Positions 1-12,025 of a DNA stretch of 64,000 bases are shown here, in pieces. This DNA is from Coniochaeta sp. PMI_546 (Eukaryota > Ascomycota > Sordariomycetes > Coniochaetales > Coniochaetaceae). The position numbers were made by a program, and so were the translations under genes. The notes beneath the pieces were generated by a model, which saw only the letters and a list, made by a program, of their open reading frames with translations, did not search any database and had not been told where the DNA came from. Position 1 is the stretch's first letter, and each line of letters opens with the position of its first letter. The stretch is taken from NCBI GenBank assembly GCA_021432605.1, contig MU271164.1:248001-312000 (forward strand). Direction: 5' to 3'.

Positions 1-176
1 CGCCAAACGGTCTGCCTCGAGTAGTAAACAGAGAGGAAACAGGGTCTTGCACACCACCTTCTGGGAGGGCGCCGAGGGTCTGGACAGATCCAGGCCGGTC
101 CGCGCGTGCTTAGTTCGTGCAGCTGCTGCGGCTCCTGCATCTCCTGCGAGCCCCCCGTCTCCGCGATCGTGACCAT
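1..176 (-). CDS. Possible 5' part of a gene running off the left edge
   Basis: On the minus strand an ATG at 176 opens a frame that has no stop up to the window edge (58 codons). The peptide is rich in Gln, Arg and Pro, and I recognise no domain. Nothing but openness and GC-rich codon use supports it, and a splice donor may lie within it. It could equally be untranslated or intergenic DNA. Confidence 0.22.
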   Translation of the reverse strand, partial: MVTIAETGGSQEMQEPQQLHELSTRGPAWICPDPRRPPRRWCARPCFLSVYYSRQTVW

Positions 177-918
177 GAGCCGCTACCATTCGCCCGGGAA
201 ACGTGCTTTGGCGGATCCCCGGACCAGAAGCTGGGCGCGAGAGAAGACACTAGTGGACGCAGTAAACACACAGTGCAACATGATCGGCCGCCCCCACACT
301 GACGTGGGAATCGTACGATGTGCAGCGCTAGACCCCTTTCCGGTTTAGGTCCAAAATCCTCACCAAAAAGCTTTGCTGCCGTTGGTTAGGTTTGCGGGTG
401 GTGCAAATGGCCTCACGAAACCCCCTGTCGAAAAATTCACGACCTCACGACTGACTGTGGGAGTGCGGTACGTACGTATTTGCCAAAGAACACAGTTTGG
501 CCGTTGCCTGTGTGTAAACCAGTCCGGGCTTTTCGGAGTTGAGGCATGCCATCATTGTGAAGTTTAGGTCGCGCCTGCAATTCTGCACAATCACGCATAC
601 AGATCACCGTGGGGTTCGCAGTCAAAAAAGATGTCACGCAGGCACAAGAGAAATATCATGAGTCGTCTTGAGAGTATGAGATGGAAGGCGCAACCCCAAC
701 CCGGCATGGAAATAAAAGAGTCGCCGCCAACCTAGGTAGAGATGCAATGCGAAATGCAAGCAATGCAGGGTGCAAAGGCACCAGACCATGTGATATCTAC
801 AAAAAAACAACAACAGAAGGGTATATCCTGCCACCGGGCTATGCACTTCCTTCTCGTAAAGTTCATCCATTCGGCTCACTGGTTCTCAACCAAGGAGATC
901 TAAGGTACCGAAGCCGAA
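177..918. other. Intergenic, no gene recognised
   Basis: Short open frames occur on both strands, but none has a recognisable domain or splice structure. The right part is probably the 3' untranslated region of the decapping scaffold gene, whose stop codon lies at 919-921. Confidence 0.5.
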
Positions 919-3900
919 CTAATATAAACTATCACGACTCTCACGGTTGCCACCAGAGCGCTGCACATTCTCAGCGATACGACCTGCGACGTTGGCCATA
1001 TTGGTCAGCATCTTCAGAGTCGGATCGTTCGGTGCTAGGCGGCTGACGCGTAGAAACAGTTGCTCGACGCGGCTCTTGATAAGACCCATAATCTTTGGTG
1101 TCACCTCCCGCAACTGGTCGTCCTGTACAGTTGGTTAGCATGACTGAGAGTTGGAAGGAACAGTGGCATACTGGTGGTGACTGTAACTTACCAGGCTTGG
1201 CAACATCTGGTTGAAGCGATAGATCACAAGCTCGGTCAGCGCCAGTTTCTGAGCTACGTTCTGACCATCCAGTTTGGCTGAGACAGTCGCTCCAACACTT
1301 AGGAGAAGCAGCGGTTGCAACTGTGTCACGAAATTTGCATCGTACTTGACAATGACCTGACTGAAGATCTCCTCCTCTTTGTCCTGAGCCTGTAGGAAGC
1401 GCATCATGGCCTCGTCATAATTGCCATTGGCCATGAGTTCGTCCACGATCTCCACGTCTGGGTCACGCTGATGCATCTGCTCTCGAGCCGTAGGGGAGAA
1501 CACTGATTGCTGCGGTTGTTGCTGCCCCTGGTGCAAGACCTGCTGCTGGTTGTAGGTCATCTCCCTAGGATGAACACCACCATTGCCTCGAGAGTGGCCG
1601 TGGCCGTGGCCGACACCGTGAGCGGCTTGGCTCTGTGCAGCCATATGAACGGGGGGGTTTGGTGAGACAATTGGCCCTGCATGATTGCCAGGTACACCTG
1701 TGACTGGAGCAGCGGGCGACGCATCTCGCTCCCGCATATGCTGCTTCAGAGCGAGAAACTCCTTTTGGATCTGGCTCTGCGACGCAGCCATCGTCGAAAT
1801 CATGTTCGAGAGGTGAGTGGTCTGCGCTACAAGCTGGTCGATCTTTGCCGTATCATTCCGATGCTGTTCCTCCAGACGGCCCATATCACCAGAAACTTGC
1901 CGGTAGATGTCCTCTCCTAGCCGCTGTACTGCCTGGCCAGCCACGGTCGAGAAAGCCGGGATCAAGTGGCTATTGAGTGTACTGAGGAGATGCTCATCAA
2001 TGTGAGTGCCAAGGTTTTGCACAACCTTGTCGGAAATGCTCTTCGTAGTCTCGGCCCTCAACAGAGCCTGGCCAACAGCACCAGGCAGAGCTTTCTGCAA
2101 CTCTCGCTGGACAGATTGGCTGATATCTTTGTTGAATCTCGAGCCAAGCTGGTCTGCTACTGTTTTGCTCACCGTGTCGCGCACGGTTGGTACAATTGCT
2201 TGCTCGAACTCATCTTTGACGATGTTCTTCAGTACCGCCTGGGTATTCTCGTTGAGAACATCTGAGACCATCTGCAGAAGACCAACCTGCTTGTTCTGGA
2301 AAGTCTTCTCTCGAGCGACTTGTTGCTCGTTGAGCTGAGAGGCGAGTTCGGTGAGCGCCGCACGGAGGCGCTCCTTGAGGCTCGTATCGATACGCTCGCC
2401 AACAGTGGTCAGGATTGTACCCAACTCCGTTGCTGAGATGCCTGGCGCCGCTGTTTGAGGGCTCTCTCCTGCACGAGCAGTGCCCCTGACTGACCTTGCC
2501 GGAGGGGGGGAGCTGCGACCAGGAGCACCATTGGCCGCGACAAGAAAATCGCGCTCAGCGACCGGGGCGGCGTTAGCATTCGACTTCTTCTTGCGTGCTT
2601 TCTTCTCTGCTCGTTCAACCGGAGGGTGGGCCGGGGTGTCTTCTTCTTTCCGTTCTGGCACAGCCTTGGCCGCGGAAGTGGGCTCGACGAGTTTCCTCTC
2701 TTCTCCTTGAGCGGATGGTGTCTTCTGCAAGGACTCCTTCACGGTGTTCCGGGTGGCGAGACGGATGGGTAAGCTGGGCTCTGTTGGTGGAACGACGTGC
2801 GACTCGGGAGCTTGGGGTGATGGTGGAGATACGAGCTTAGCGATCTTCACAAAACCGGTGGCGATTGCGTCGACAGGATGGATAACCTTATTATCCTTTG
2901 TCCAGCCAAGTTCCGCTTGTTTCACAAAGAGGCATGTCACACCCTTGGAGTGCATGGCGTAAAGCTCAAACAGCGTCTGTTCCTCTCCCTCCGGGGAAGT
3001 TGCCGGGTTGCAGAGAATATCAAGGCTCCGCAAGATGCCCTTGTTGGCCAGCGAATACTCCCGAATACCACTAATAACGGCAGTAGAATCCGGCTGTGGA
3101 ATGGACGAGTCTTGTGCCACCAGTCGCTGGATATACTCAACCTGGGACAGATTCTTGATGGCGTACTTTGGAGCCGAAAGATGAAGGAAGTAGATCGAGT
3201 TACGCGTTGGATGGCCGACAACGATCATACCTGTCGAAGGGTGGTACATGACGCTGCACACCGCGTCAGATTCCTTGGAATGAGGCAAATTGACCTCCTG
3301 GACCGGTTTTCCCAGTGCAAGATCCCACAGTTGCAGAGTGTGATTCTGCTTCATACCCACAATCATATACCGCAAGGCTGTGTTCTTCTGGTATGGTCGG
3401 AGCTTATCCAACAACAGAACAGATGTAGGCCATGCCTTTTCGCCCTCAGGAGTGCTGGTAAGCGTCATCAACGGTTCCTTGATCTCCAGGGACGTTCGAG
3501 CAGGCATCGGGTTTCGGGGATCGGAGTCTTCGGCCACGGCCGTCAGATCGCGCACATCCCAAAACTTCACCCGCCCAGACTTGTCGAGAGACACAACGGT
3601 CGTATCGTCCTGGCTGAAAGTGAAGTCCTTGCCGGCCTTACCGGTGTTGATCTTCAGCGAACACTGCTTCAACAGCTTCTCAGTGTCAACAACACGATCG
3701 TGGCCCGGCTTGAAAAGATTCTTCGCCATGATGAAGGAAGGCCAGATGATGTTGATAGACTTGCCGCGGCCGACAGCAAAATAGTCGGGGTGCGCGGCGG
3801 AGGCCCTGGCACGAGTCTTGAGGACTCCTCCTGGGGTATCGCCCTCTTGAGTTGAGATGGGAGGAAGAGCAAAGCCATATTGCTCGGGATGTGCATCATC

Positions 3901-5904
3901 CAGATGCTCCTTCTCGCCGTTCTTGAGCTGGACCCAGTAGACAGCACCGCTCACGCCAGTTCCGATAATAGCTTCCTTGGGCGTGACGTTCTGATCCGGA
4001 GGCGTGCAAGACATGGCAACGTTGAAAACGCGGTCGTGGGTGTCCGTGAAGAGCTTAGCGTCAAGGCCGTCCACTTGTCGGATGACACGCAGACCACCGT
4101 GCTTGGACATGCCATATGTGAGGTAGTTCTCCGATGCAGCCACGAGGTTGCGGTCAATCTGATCGAAGTCCTTCTTAAGTCGGGCAATGTCTAGAGTAGC
4201 TTCCTCTCGGAACTGCGGCCGGTTCTCGTTGGCACCATCCTGGATATTGATGGCGATCCAAGGCTTCATCGGCAGGTTGAAGACCTTGACCGGCGTCGAT
4301 TCCTCTTCAATGACAACGATCTCATCGGCCTCGGCACTCTCCCAACTATCGGCCACAGGTCCATGATTGCCAGCGGCAGCCTCGTCCACAATGTCCCTGA
4401 CCTCCTTGGCGATCTCTGGGGAAAGAGTGTTCTCTAGAACGGTCTGATTTTCTTCTTTATTAAGTTCCTTCTGTATAGCCTGTGCCGCATGTTGAGCAGA
4501 CTCGTCGAACTCTTCGTCAGTCTTGGCGTGGACCATGCTATCGAGGTCTTTCGCAATCTTAATTTGAGTCTGCTCTTCTTCCGCTCGAGCCAGTGCCTCT
4601 TGAGCTTCAATATCAGCCCTGCCGGCGAGTTCGCTGACTGCCTGTGCGACTGTTGGATTGGCCCTATCACCTTCTTGGGCGTTGGTGGCGGCAGTCGATG
4701 GCTGTGGCAAGTACTCAAGAATGTTGTTCGCAAGAGGTGAAGCGGTTTGCTCAATCTTCCTCCTCGTATGCTCGGGGCTCTGGAGAGGGCTTCTGTCGGT
4801 GCTAGAGCGCTTCTGTTCCAAGGTTGAGTGAACCTGGTCAGACTTCCTGAGAATGTGAACTGGCTGGGTGTTCGTAGCAGCCGCTCCCGAGGCGCCAGGT
4901 GTTGTGGATGATTTGGGTGTCCGCTGGAGTGGTGACGTAGCCGCCAGATCCTCAAACGGGTTGGAGTAGCTGAAGATGCTGGTCTTAGGGCCAGCCGATG
5001 GCGGCTGGGCCTGTGGGCTGGAACCAAACTTGGGCGGTGGAGACTCAACATTACTAGGCTCAAAGTCGAAGGATGCCCGTGTGGGAAGATGAGCAGCTGG
5101 AATCGGAGTGGCCTCAGCAGATGCCTCGATTCCAGTATTCGCAGAAGGACTTGCGGCCGGTTCCTGACTAGACTCGGGGGTCAATATAGCTCGTTGTGAA
5201 GGCTCGTCCAAAGCGGAAACGTCGCTCTGACTAGGCTTAGGACGGTTGAGGAGGTTTAAGAGATATTGCTGGGTATCGGACGGGGGTTCGGCCGCATTCC
5301 AGATCGATGCTGGCGCAGAGGGCTCGGGCTTCGCGGTATCGTGCTGCAAGCTTCCCTTCATAAGAGCAGCAAGCAGACCAGTCGGATCGGCCGACGCCGG
5401 AGCCGGAGCATGTATGACTGCCTGTGGATGCTGAGACTGGGATAGATTCGAAGTTGCCTCTCGAGGAGGTGGGAGGGCCGCCGGCAGGTTATTGCTCTGT
5501 CCACTAAACTTGAGCAGATTGAGAAGGTGGGCTGTCCGATCATCGCCGGGGGCGCCACGAGCGGCACCACCAACGGCGTTCATCAACGAAGGTGGGAAGC
5601 TGGAATGAATAAAGCCTTGAACTGGCGGGGTGGGGGCGGCGGGCGGAAAAGCTGGAGAATCCATGGCTGAATCGTAAGTGTTGTCCAATCGAGGGGAATC
5701 AGCGTTGGAATGGTTGTAGTAGGACTGGCCATGACCATGCTGGTGATAGCCATGCGAGGAACTCGGCTCCGGAGCCGGCGAATCTGGGCCAGACTGACGA
5801 CGAAGCTGAGCAAGAAGTGACTCGAAGTTGCGATTCGAGTCTATGTCGCCTGAACCACCATTGGCAGGGGCGCTGCCGCCGGCCATGTTGTTGAAGCTTG
5901 ACAT
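919..5904 (-). CDS. EDC4/Ge-1-type mRNA decapping scaffold, WD40 protein
   Basis: Two exons, 1192-5904 and 919-1122, encode about 1638 aa. The 69-nt intron has a GTAAGT donor and a CTGTACAG acceptor, and joins the frames in phase 0. The first ~540 residues are low-complexity (Ser, Pro, Ala, Gln) with short Leu-rich motifs such as LLNLLK. A WD40-like beta-propeller region follows (roughly 550-1000), then a charged linker, then a long helical C-terminal region (about 1200-1638) of the type that oligomerises and localises Ge-1 to P-bodies. In this family the protein bridges Dcp1/Dcp2 and Xrn1 and promotes cytoplasmic 5'-3' mRNA decay. The start (MSSFNNMAGG) is the first ATG of the frame. Ignoring the intron would replace the last 67 residues with a wrong tail. 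The gene is divergent from the small membrane protein gene at 6906. Confidence 0.9.
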
Positions 5905-6905
5905 GACGCCAGGAATTGGAGCAAGCTACCAACAGCAGCTGGAGGAGTCCAGCGCCGGAATGAGCTGCAGTCGAAGCAGAAAGGCAAGATCGTAGGGCTG
6001 GCAGATCGAGATATTATCTGTCTGTCAAAGCAAGACAGGAAGAGGATGAGGTGGTAAAGGTAAGTAAGTCAAAGAAGTCCGATACCACTGGCGGCAAAGC
6101 CCAGCAAGAAGCTCCTTCCCTTTGGGCAAAAAGAACCAAATGCCCAATCGCGCCGTGCGTCTCTCTTCTTTTTTTTCCCTTGCGGGGGAGAGGCACAGTG
6201 AGACGCCGACAAAACCAACCCGAGAGGCGAATCAACAAGGGCAGTGCAATGCAAGGGCTTGATGCAATGGAATAGCAGGTTGTTTGTGGGAGCAGAGGTG
6301 GCAGCTCTTGTGCTGCAAGGAGGTCGAAACGAAATATTTTATCAAAGATCCAGGTCGTCAGTCCGACGTGGTGGAAAGTGAATGGCTGCGAAATCGACTC
6401 CACCTCAGAGCTGGCCCGTGCTTGCTTCAACTGAGCTTGCAGTGATTTCATTGGCAAGAAGGTGCTTTCAGTAGAGGCGATCAGCGGCTCCGGTCAAGTA
6501 GTGCCGATCCCCGACGTGTACGGTCCGTAGTACAGGGAGCTCTTACATAAGGTGCCTTTGCACTAAGAGGTGAGGTAAGCTTCAGTCTTTTTGGCCTGCA
6601 TACAGGAACTCGGGACCGTTCATGTTCAGCTTGAATATTATCTGCGATCTTACACTTACACTTAACGAAACACTCCCACCTCAACACCAAATCCCTCCTT
6701 ACACATACTTTCACACACACAGCTCGCATGGGCTGCCGAGCACACGCTATTTGTCAAACTTCGACCTGCTGGTCACTCATTCACGCATCCACGCACTGAC
6801 GCAACTTGCCCCGCGCTTTACTCGGTCCTCCTTCCCATGTTGACACCCCTCGATACACGCTCGCAACGGTCAACCTCGAACTGGTCGATTTTCACTGTCA
6901 CCAGC
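5905..6905. promoter_or_regulatory. Shared upstream region of two divergent genes
   Basis: About 1 kb between the start of the decapping scaffold (-) and the first exon of the small membrane protein (+). It should hold both promoters and leaders. Pyrimidine-rich stretches lie near 6160-6185 on the + strand. I see no convincing TATA box and no further gene. Confidence 0.5.
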
Positions 6906-7467
6906 ATGTTCTGTCTTCGCAGGTTTGTTCACCTGATCGAGTCCAAACTCACCAACACAGCTAACTCAAAGTCTTGCACGCAGCTGGCTCCCCATCCTCT
7001 TCATCCCGACCAACGCTTCCCCCGCCTTCATCTTCCTCTTCTTCGTCTGCACATACTTCCTCAACCGGCCCTGTGTCTACTGCTCGTTCCTCCTCTTAAT
7101 TCTCTTCCTGACCTCCTGCAACTGGTCGGACCGATGCTTCTTCGATTTCTCCAGCAACTGGTTCCAGGCGCGGCCGACTGGTAGCCATGTCTCCCTCCCC
7201 ATTTCGACGAGCTGGCTGGCCTCTACATCGGGAGGACAGGGTTCCAATGCGACCCTATCGACAACTGGAGAGGACCTGAACACGACAATATCCTTGGTCC
7301 TGGCTGACATGGTCAATACCACGGCCGGCGCTTTCGTTGGAGCAGTTGCGGAACAGGCGGCCAGGACCCAGACGGAATGGACTGGTCTAGGCATGGAATG
7401 GTTGAGGAGCTTGTTGGGGAAAAGGGAGTGGCGTATCGATTGCCTGGACGTCTATGTTCGATTATAG
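6906..7467 (+). CDS. Small conserved membrane protein, two exons
   Basis: Exons 6906-6922 and 6984-7467 give 166 aa. The 61-nt intron has a GTTTGT donor, a perfect GCTAACTC branch point and a CACGCAG acceptor, and the join completes a Ser codon. Residues about 6-60 form two hydrophobic, probably membrane-spanning segments separated by a short loop (LNRPCVY). Next comes a Cys/Trp/Phe-rich patch (CNWSDRCFFDFSSNWF), then a Ser/Thr-rich part with several N-glycosylation sequons and a basic C-terminus. The composition and clean splice argue for a real gene. I recall similar uncharacterised fungal proteins but cannot name a function. It is divergent from the decapping scaffold. Confidence 0.72.
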
Positions 7468-7859
7468 CGGCTTGCTTCTCCCAGCTTTGCTGTTCGGGTG
7501 TGGTGTATATAAATCATGTCTTTTACTTTTGGTTGCTCGGCGTTATGGCGGCTGCATGGACTGTTTCGAACTTCAGGTCGTACTCGGACTCTGATTCGGG
7601 AGGATCGAGGTGTATTAGCTGCAGCGGCTAACCCAAGTCACGCTCACTTTCCTGGTAGCGCGGTACATAGAGAGGTCTCGCGATGGCGGTACAGGTAAGG
7701 CACCAGACAGTCTGTGACAGGTTCGTGCAGAGATATGCATATGTACTATAGCATGGTGTCGTTGCATGTGTATACTGTCGTTCTATATCCGTCTAACGCG
7801 ATCTCTCGAATCCCATCCTATGCGGGACAACGGTCAACGAGTTCTCAAGTCAGCCGTTG
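7468..7859. other. Intergenic between convergent genes
   Basis: Probable 3' untranslated regions of the small membrane protein (+) and the thioesterase (-). No further gene seen. Confidence 0.5.
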
Positions 7860-8657
7860 TCATAGCTTGGAGGCAGCCAGCTCCTTGTCATCCTCAAACT
7901 GCTCATCCCAAGGCACTCTCAGCGCCATGTGTTCATTCCGGCTTGGAACATTGACCTTATGGTGGTCGCACGTACAATAGACGGCCTTCCCATTCTCGCT
8001 TGTCATCCAGCCCTTGATGTACGCCATGCTTCTCCCTACTTGGTAGACGTGAGAATGAACGTGAATAATAGTCCCTACAATTGCTCAGCAAACCTTCATT
8101 TCAGAATCTGGAGACAGACATGGCGCGACCCACCCACAGGCACAGCTCTTAGGTAGCTGATATTCAGACTTCTCGTTACACCCCCTAGGAAGCTTTATTC
8201 CGTGTTGTCTCTCAGCTACCGGCACATTATAAGAGTCGTGAGGCTGACTTACTCCCAGTATCCCGGCCTGGCAATGGGCCCGAGTGCGGTCGTGGTCATC
8301 ATGTCGAAGATAACGCCCGCCGCACCACCATGCATGACGTTGTTAAGATTGCAATACGAAGGAGTGATCTTTAGCGAAAAGGTGGACGACGCTATTATGG
8401 CAGGAGCCGGTATCTCAGACTGTTGCTCAGGGATCGGACTCTTTGCGGAGGGAGGTCCGATGGACGCATCGAGCAGGACTGCCTCAGACATCACACACTT
8501 GTCGAACCCGGCATACTTAGCCTTTTCAACGGCAAGCCAGTACCTATTCCGACAGTTGGCGACCTCGTTCGCGCAGGAGGCTGGTCTACCAAACTCACCT
8601 CTCGAAGATGGCTCTTACGGCTGCCAAGGCCTTCTGTCGGGATGGCGCAGCAGCCAT
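7860..8657 (-). CDS. Hotdog-fold acyl-CoA thioesterase (PaaI/THEM2-like)
   Basis: Four exons (8599-8657, 8253-8543, 8134-8192, 7860-8074) encode 207 aa. Introns begin GTGAGT, GTAAGT and GTGGGT and end in AG, and all joins keep frame. The diagnostic motif NNVMHGGAAGVIFDM lies at residues about 87-101 (HGGA at 91-94) in the first half of the hotdog domain. The second half reads GGVTRSLNISYLRAVPVG and later VGRSMAYIKG. Such enzymes hydrolyse acyl-CoA thioesters, and the Asn/His-Gly-Gly and Asp positions form the active site between subunits. There is no targeting signal I can defend. The gene is intact under this model. The third donor is the least canonical splice site. It is convergent with the small membrane protein gene. 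Confidence 0.87.
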
Positions 8658-10529
8658 GTCGTGGTAGATCTGAACAACTTATTTTGGGTGCTATGCCATG
8701 AAAGGAGGCACCGGGGTTCGCGAATAGTGCTATATACAATGAGAAATGATTGGTTTTCTTGATGTAGGATACCCAAGACATCCTATGTTTATATCCTGTT
8801 GCTCACCCCCGCCTTCCGCTGTGATGCCGAGGTCTGTGTGCATGCTTACCACAGTAACCGAGACGTTGAAGTCAAAGAAACCTCCATATCAAATATCCTA
8901 GCGAGTGGGCTTTTGTCGCCATACCAGGCTCGTGGTATCCTATGGATGTCATACTATTCATCAGGGAAAAAATCGTACTCGATATTGGCCCCTGGTAAGG
9001 AGTAAGGATATGGAGCGGCGGCCGGGGCGTCCCTAGAAGGTTAATCACCCTCTTGGCATCGATGGCGAACTCGATAAGCTGCTGGAAATGCTCGCAAAGA
9101 CGAGTTGGGTATCTGGTGACTGACGCTGAGGGTGAACTTGGCGGTAGAATTAAAACGGCAAATATTATATTTGGACCTAGCATTGATTGATGGCTTGTAA
9201 GCTGCATCGGCTCATCGCTGCAACCTCCGTGCGTCTTTCCCGGGGACAACAAACGGACATGGCGAAAGTACCCGACACTCGCCCGGCACTTGTGAAGTCC
9301 TCCCCAGAGGCCGATGGTATGACGTACATGCAATCGCATGGCCGGCATGTCGCCGTACGCTGCGAGACAGCTGCCTTTGCTGCGCCGAGCACACCGACTA
9401 TGGGGTTGTGGTAGCTACCTTGATCAAGGCATGAAGAATGTCAGAATCCCAACCTGGAACCGAGGTGCCTCATGTCTCCCAGCTAGCGGTCCGGAACGTT
9501 AGCGACCTGCAGGTCAGATTGAAGACTATCTCTTTACTCTGTCGGGACGGACTTACAGACAATGTCAGTCATGGTGTATTGTCTACATGGGACGCAGCCA
9601 CTCAAGTTCAAGTTGGTCGCTCACAGCCTTGGACCGAATCAGAGGCTGTGTGGCTCCCGAAGGGAGGGAACACTCCCATGACGATGTTCAACACGTGTCT
9701 AGGGGCGAGAGGCTGCATTGCTCGAAATAAGGTTGGTAGGTACAGTAGTGTTCACGGTGAGGTACCTGGTGTCAGGCTTCTGGGATTTCTGGGAGGAAAG
9801 CAAATAAAGGATATTCAAGCCTAGCTGCAGCCTACTCGCAGCACTGTAACAATTCTCCTGGGCATCATCAAGTTTGAAGCTCAGTTAGGTCAGATAGCTC
9901 CGATCGTAATTTACTATCCAACGCCACAAATATCCTCCAGGGTGCATGGATTCGCCCAAATCAGCCCCGAAATGGAGCACGTCCCTGGCAGACATTGTTA
10001 TTGCATTCCCTCGTTTGGAGCCCATGTACACCGTTATACCTTAGACTACAGTAATGGGTCGAAGGCACTGTACTGTGTAAAATTGCTGGGACGCCAAAAT
10101 AAAAAATTGCTCTGCATGTGCGCCATTCCAAAGGAGTTGGCTGCGAATTAGGGGTGGTGGTTGGCTGAAAACAGCATTTGTTTGCTAAATATCATGACGC
10201 TAGCTCCTTCCCTGGCTCAACTATTGAATGGCGCGCGAAGCCAAACGCCAGCACTCATGGATGACACTGTCAAATAGTAATGAGGATAAGCTGACTGCAT
10301 CAGTGCCAGTAGTGCCACTTGATTTGAGCTCCGACCGTCCATCCGCTCGAGGCTCCCAGTAGCTTTTAAGGTAAGGTAGGGTCGGGTAGGGTGAGGTAGG
10401 CGGACACAGCCTTACTCTTCTTCATCCCTCTTCGTCGTGTTAGTGTAACACGAAGTCATCAAGTGCCGTCCTTCTCCTTTCTCCTTCCTCCTTCCTCCTT
10501 GCTGTTGTTCCGAGACGGTCGACCCAACC
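8658..10529. other. Long intergenic stretch, no gene established
   Basis: About 1.9 kb. Open frames at 8872-9348 (-) and 9438-9824 (+) have no recognisable domain, signal peptide or supporting splice sites, so I do not call them. A G-rich direct-repeat patch of GGTAGGG/GGTAAGG units lies at 10370-10402, about 130 bp before the next start codon. Confidence 0.5.
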
Positions 10530-12025
10530 ATGGCGCGATCTTGGACCGCGCTCCTGAAGTCAGCGATAGTCGTCCTCGCTGTTCGCACCGGAGCTCGCAC
10601 TATCGACGAGTCTCAGTTCTCACCAGCCAACACGATTGTCAAGGATGTAGTAGTCCTTGGAGGCGGGGCCTCGGGGAGCTATGCGGCTGTCAGGCTCAAG
10701 GACTCGGGCAAGACGGTGGCTGTGGTTGAGCAAAAGACTCATCTGGTACGCTAGGCCCATGCGGCATCCATATCCTCGTTTGGGGCTCGAACTGATGGTA
10801 CAACTAACACATCAAGGGTGGTCACGTCGATACCTTCACTGACCCGACGACTGGAGCCCCTATCGACTTCGGCGTGATCGCATATATCGATCTTCCTGGT
10901 GTCAAGGACTTCTTTGCACGCTTCAATGTGTCTATCGAAGCGGCCCCCCAGGTCCCATTGGTAAACAAGTACATCGACTTCTCGACCGGTTTACCAGTGT
11001 CCAACTATCCCGAAAACCAGGCTGCCATCATGACTGCTCTCGGGACATACGGTCAGATTGCCGCAGGTTTTGTGAACGAGACTTTCCCAGGATACTTCAA
11101 CTTCCCTGAACAAGTGCCAGAGGATCTTGCTCTTCCGTTTGGGCAATTCTTGGCCAAGTACAACCTCCAAGCCGCCCTGCCAATCCTGTGGTCCTTTATC
11201 TCCGCTCTCGGTGACGTGCTCTCAGTGCCGACTCTCTTTGCGCTCCAGAACTTTAATGCCATTGAGCTCAACGCGATACAGCAACCTGGGGGCTTCTTCG
11301 TTCCCAGCTCGCATAATAACAGCCAGTTGTATGCTGCCGTGCAACAATATCTCTCAGCGGATCTACTGCTCAGCAGCACCGTCAGTGTTACGGACCGCAC
11401 CGACTCGGGTGTCAAACTTATCGTCAACACTCCTTCTGGCAAGAAACTTATCAAGGCGAAGAAGCTCCTGGTGACGGCCGCACCGACGATCGACAACCTG
11501 AAGAAGCTCGATCTTGACGTCACCGAGACAAATGTGTTTGGCAAGTGGCAGTACTCCTCCGACTTCGTCGGCGTTATTTCCCACACAGGTATGCCCGACG
11601 GCTTGGACGTCGTCAACGTCGTCCCGGACTCGTCCCCGACCTCGCTCAACCTGCCGAAGCCGCCCTTTGTCTCCGAGATCAGGTTCAGTGGCGTGCCTGG
11701 CTTGTATACAACCACCGTGGTCGGTGCACCGGGCCTCAACGAGCACCAAGCTAAGCTCATGGTTCGCAATGCGCTCAACAAGATCGGAGATGCAGGCTCC
11801 TTGCCGACGAAGCATATCAATTTTGAGGCCTTCAGTGACCACTCGCCTCTCCAGCTAAGGGTTTCTGCGGAGGATCTGAAGGCAGGCTTCTTCAAAAAGC
11901 TGTATGCTCTTCAGGGTCGGAGAAGCACGTTTTTTACCGGTGCAGCTTGGACGTCCGATTTCACGTCAATTGTCTGGGTCTTTACTGAGACTGGCATCCT
12001 CCCACAGATACTCGCTACTATCTGA
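10530..12025 (+). CDS. Secreted FAD-dependent oxidoreductase (beta-cyclopiazonate dehydrogenase-like)
   Basis: Exons 10530-10745 and 10817-12025 encode 474 aa. The 71-nt intron starts GTACGC, has a CTAAC branch point and ends in AAG, phase 0. Residues 1-23 look like a signal peptide. A Rossmann dinucleotide motif VVLGGGASGSYAA (Gly 44-49) is followed by an acidic ribose-binding residue (VVEQK) and, just after the splice, GGHVDTF as in amine-oxidase-like flavoproteins. The rest matches the fungal NAD(P)-binding Rossmann family that includes beta-cyclopiazonate dehydrogenase, which oxidises an indole tetramic acid. No cyclopiazonic acid synthase gene is near, so the substrate is unknown. There are several N-glycosylation sites. 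The gene appears intact. Confidence 0.87.

Noticed and set aside
2878-3855. A 325-aa plus-strand frame opposite the decapping scaffold
   Set aside because: It mirrors the antisense strand of a well-supported gene and has no recognisable motif; long opposite frames are common in GC-rich coding DNA.
8872-9348. A 158-aa minus-strand frame in the long intergenic gap
   Set aside because: No domain, signal peptide or splice support; composition not convincing.
11053-11895. A 280-aa minus-strand frame opposite the flavoprotein gene
   Set aside because: Antisense shadow; the plus strand has clear family motifs and splicing.
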